Assembly: GCA_910576535.1 (NCBI GenBank)
Contig: CAJTKK010000001.1
Location: 345,437 to 409,436, forward strand
DNA: 64,000 nucleotides
Direction: 5' to 3'
Source: an uncultured Lachnospiraceae bacterium
GTDB lineage: Bacteria; Bacillota; Clostridia; Lachnospirales; Lachnospiraceae
This document shows, piece after piece, positions 63,448-64,000 of the stretch. The position numbers and the translations under genes were made by a program. Below the pieces are notes generated by a model, which saw only the letters and a list, made by a program, of their open reading frames with translations, ran no database searches and was not told where the DNA came from. Position 1 is the first letter of the stretch. Each line of letters opens with the position of its first letter.

Positions 63448-63663
63448 ATGAGTAACATCAAAATGGGTTTAACCATAGAAGAAGCAGCAGAATGTACGGG
63501 TATCGGAAGAAATACAATGCGTAAGTTGGTAGACTGGGGCAAACTTCCCGTCCTCAAGGTCGGAAGAAAAGCGATTATCCGCAGGGATACTTTAGAGCGA
63601 TTTATGAGCGTCAATCAGGGAAGAAATCTGCTCAATGAAAACGATGTCCGCAAAGTAGAATAA
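63448..63663 (+). CDS. xis: Excisionase-type DNA-binding protein
   Basis: A 71-residue winged-helix protein: LTIEEAAECTGIGRNTMRKLVDWGKLPVLKVGRKAIIRRDTLERFM, the HTH_17/excisionase form of Tn916-like elements. GAAAGGAGG is well placed before the ATG. It bends DNA at the ends of the element and directs the integrase to excise. Confidence 0.9.
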   Translation: MSNIKMGLTIEEAAECTGIGRNTMRKLVDWGKLPVLKVGRKAIIRRDTLERFMSVNQGRNLLNENDVRKVE

Positions 63664-63691
63664 GTATTCTCCAAGCCCTCGGCGTTTGAGA

Positions 63692-63875
63692 GCGAAATAC
63701 ACCCCTCGCACAAATCTTCCATTTGTACTCTGGGTATTTCGCCCTTGCAGGGGGCTATGTATCACAGCTTTGGACAATGCACCGCCGCTGTGATACAGAA
63801 GAAAACAGCCCGCTGTTTTCTTCGCTGTCCGTCTGCTTACGCCGCCGAAACAGCGGCAACCGATTTATCGGTTGC
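63692..63875. other. Hairpin cluster upstream of relaxase (oriT candidate)
   Basis: Four inverted repeats in 184 bases: GCGAAATAC/GTATTTCGC (63692-63700, 63734-63742) with ACAAAT/ATTTGT nested inside; TGTATCACAGC/GCTGTGATACA (63758-63768, 63787-63797); GAAGAAAACAGC/GCTGTTTTCTTC (63798-63809, 63812-63823); GCAACCGAT/ATCGGTTGC (63856-63864, 63867-63875). Such density just before a relaxase gene marks a nick region. Confidence 0.65.
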
Positions 63876-63910
63876 AAAAAGAGTATGCCCGTCATGGGAG
63901 GAAGGAGTAT

Positions 63911-64000
63911 ATGGCAAGACATTCATTTATACAAATGTCGAAACTACCAAATGTCAAGGGAAGAATATCCTATATCACAAGCCACGCAAGGCAGGAAAAT
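63911..64000 (+). CDS. Relaxase, MobL/MobP type (5' end only)
   Basis: The open frame starts MARHSFIQMSKLPNVKGRI then SYITSHARQEN and runs off the window. The opening is the one of MobL-type relaxases, which nick oriT and lead one strand into a recipient cell. AGGAAGGAG is 7 bases before the ATG. Only 30 codons are visible. Confidence 0.8.
   Translation, partial: MARHSFIQMSKLPNVKGRISYITSHARQEN

Larger units (their letters stand above)
61100..64000. mobile_element. Integrative mobilizable element, left end (continues beyond window)
   Basis: The order integrase, XRE regulator, excisionase, hairpin region and relaxase start is that of integrative mobilizable elements of gut Firmicutes. The left boundary lies between 61054 and 61195 but I cannot place the att repeat, as its partner is outside the window. 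Confidence 0.8.

Overview
The window looks like the chromosome of a spore-forming, gut-type Clostridia species, probably Lachnospiraceae. The signs are many PTS and ABC sugar loci, LicT- and LacI-type control, a spore-type cortex/peptidoglycan protein, the spacing of AGGAGG ribosome sites, and an integrative mobilizable element of a kind common in Firmicutes. Most genes lie on the minus strand. No tRNA, rRNA or CRISPR array was seen.

Region by region. 1-10.5 kb: a minus-strand cluster of large proteins with no known function (nucleotidyltransferase-fold protein, DUF6603 giant, 398-aa protein, about 285-aa protein, and a protein of more than 823 aa that runs off the window). An SCP2-like small protein with its own promoter precedes it. 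11-15.7 kb: a beta-glucoside/chitobiose-type PTS operon (EIIA, LicT-type antiterminator, EIIBC, ChbG-like deacetylase, AEC transporter) with promoter, RAT site and overlapping terminator all visible. A decayed GH1 gene abuts it. 17-21.8 kb: trehalose uptake and hydrolysis (treC, treP, treR) with operators. 22-26.2 kb: oleate hydratase, TetR regulator, glutamine synthetase. 26.4-30.3 kb: a spore-type peptidoglycan-binding gene cut in two by a 2.05-kb element that carries little more than a serine recombinase; precise excision at a 4-bp repeat restores the frame. 30.6-33.2 kb: SAH hydrolase and an SAH/MTA deaminase-type amidohydrolase. 33.5-40.1 kb: sugar ABC transporter without its ATPase, two oxidoreductases and a LacI regulator. 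40.7-44.5 kb: chemoreceptor, then an ECF sigma/RsgI-like anti-sigma pair with a Cys-rich secreted protein. 44.7-53 kb: xyloside/glucan catabolic operon (GPH symporter, GH5, GH43, sugar isomerase, xylulokinase) with a divergent AraC regulator. 53-60.3 kb: gene remnants, then an AT-rich radical SAM / HD-domain / DUF2284 island bordered on one side by broken transposases. 61.1-64 kb: the start of an integrative mobilizable element (integrase, XRE regulator, excisionase, hairpin-rich oriT candidate, relaxase start).

The two most promising items are the split spore gene, which has the layout of a developmentally excised element such as B. subtilis skin, and the DUF6603 cluster, whose members travel together in a tight operon but have no assigned role. 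Product names come from sequence recognition by eye; no database search was run.
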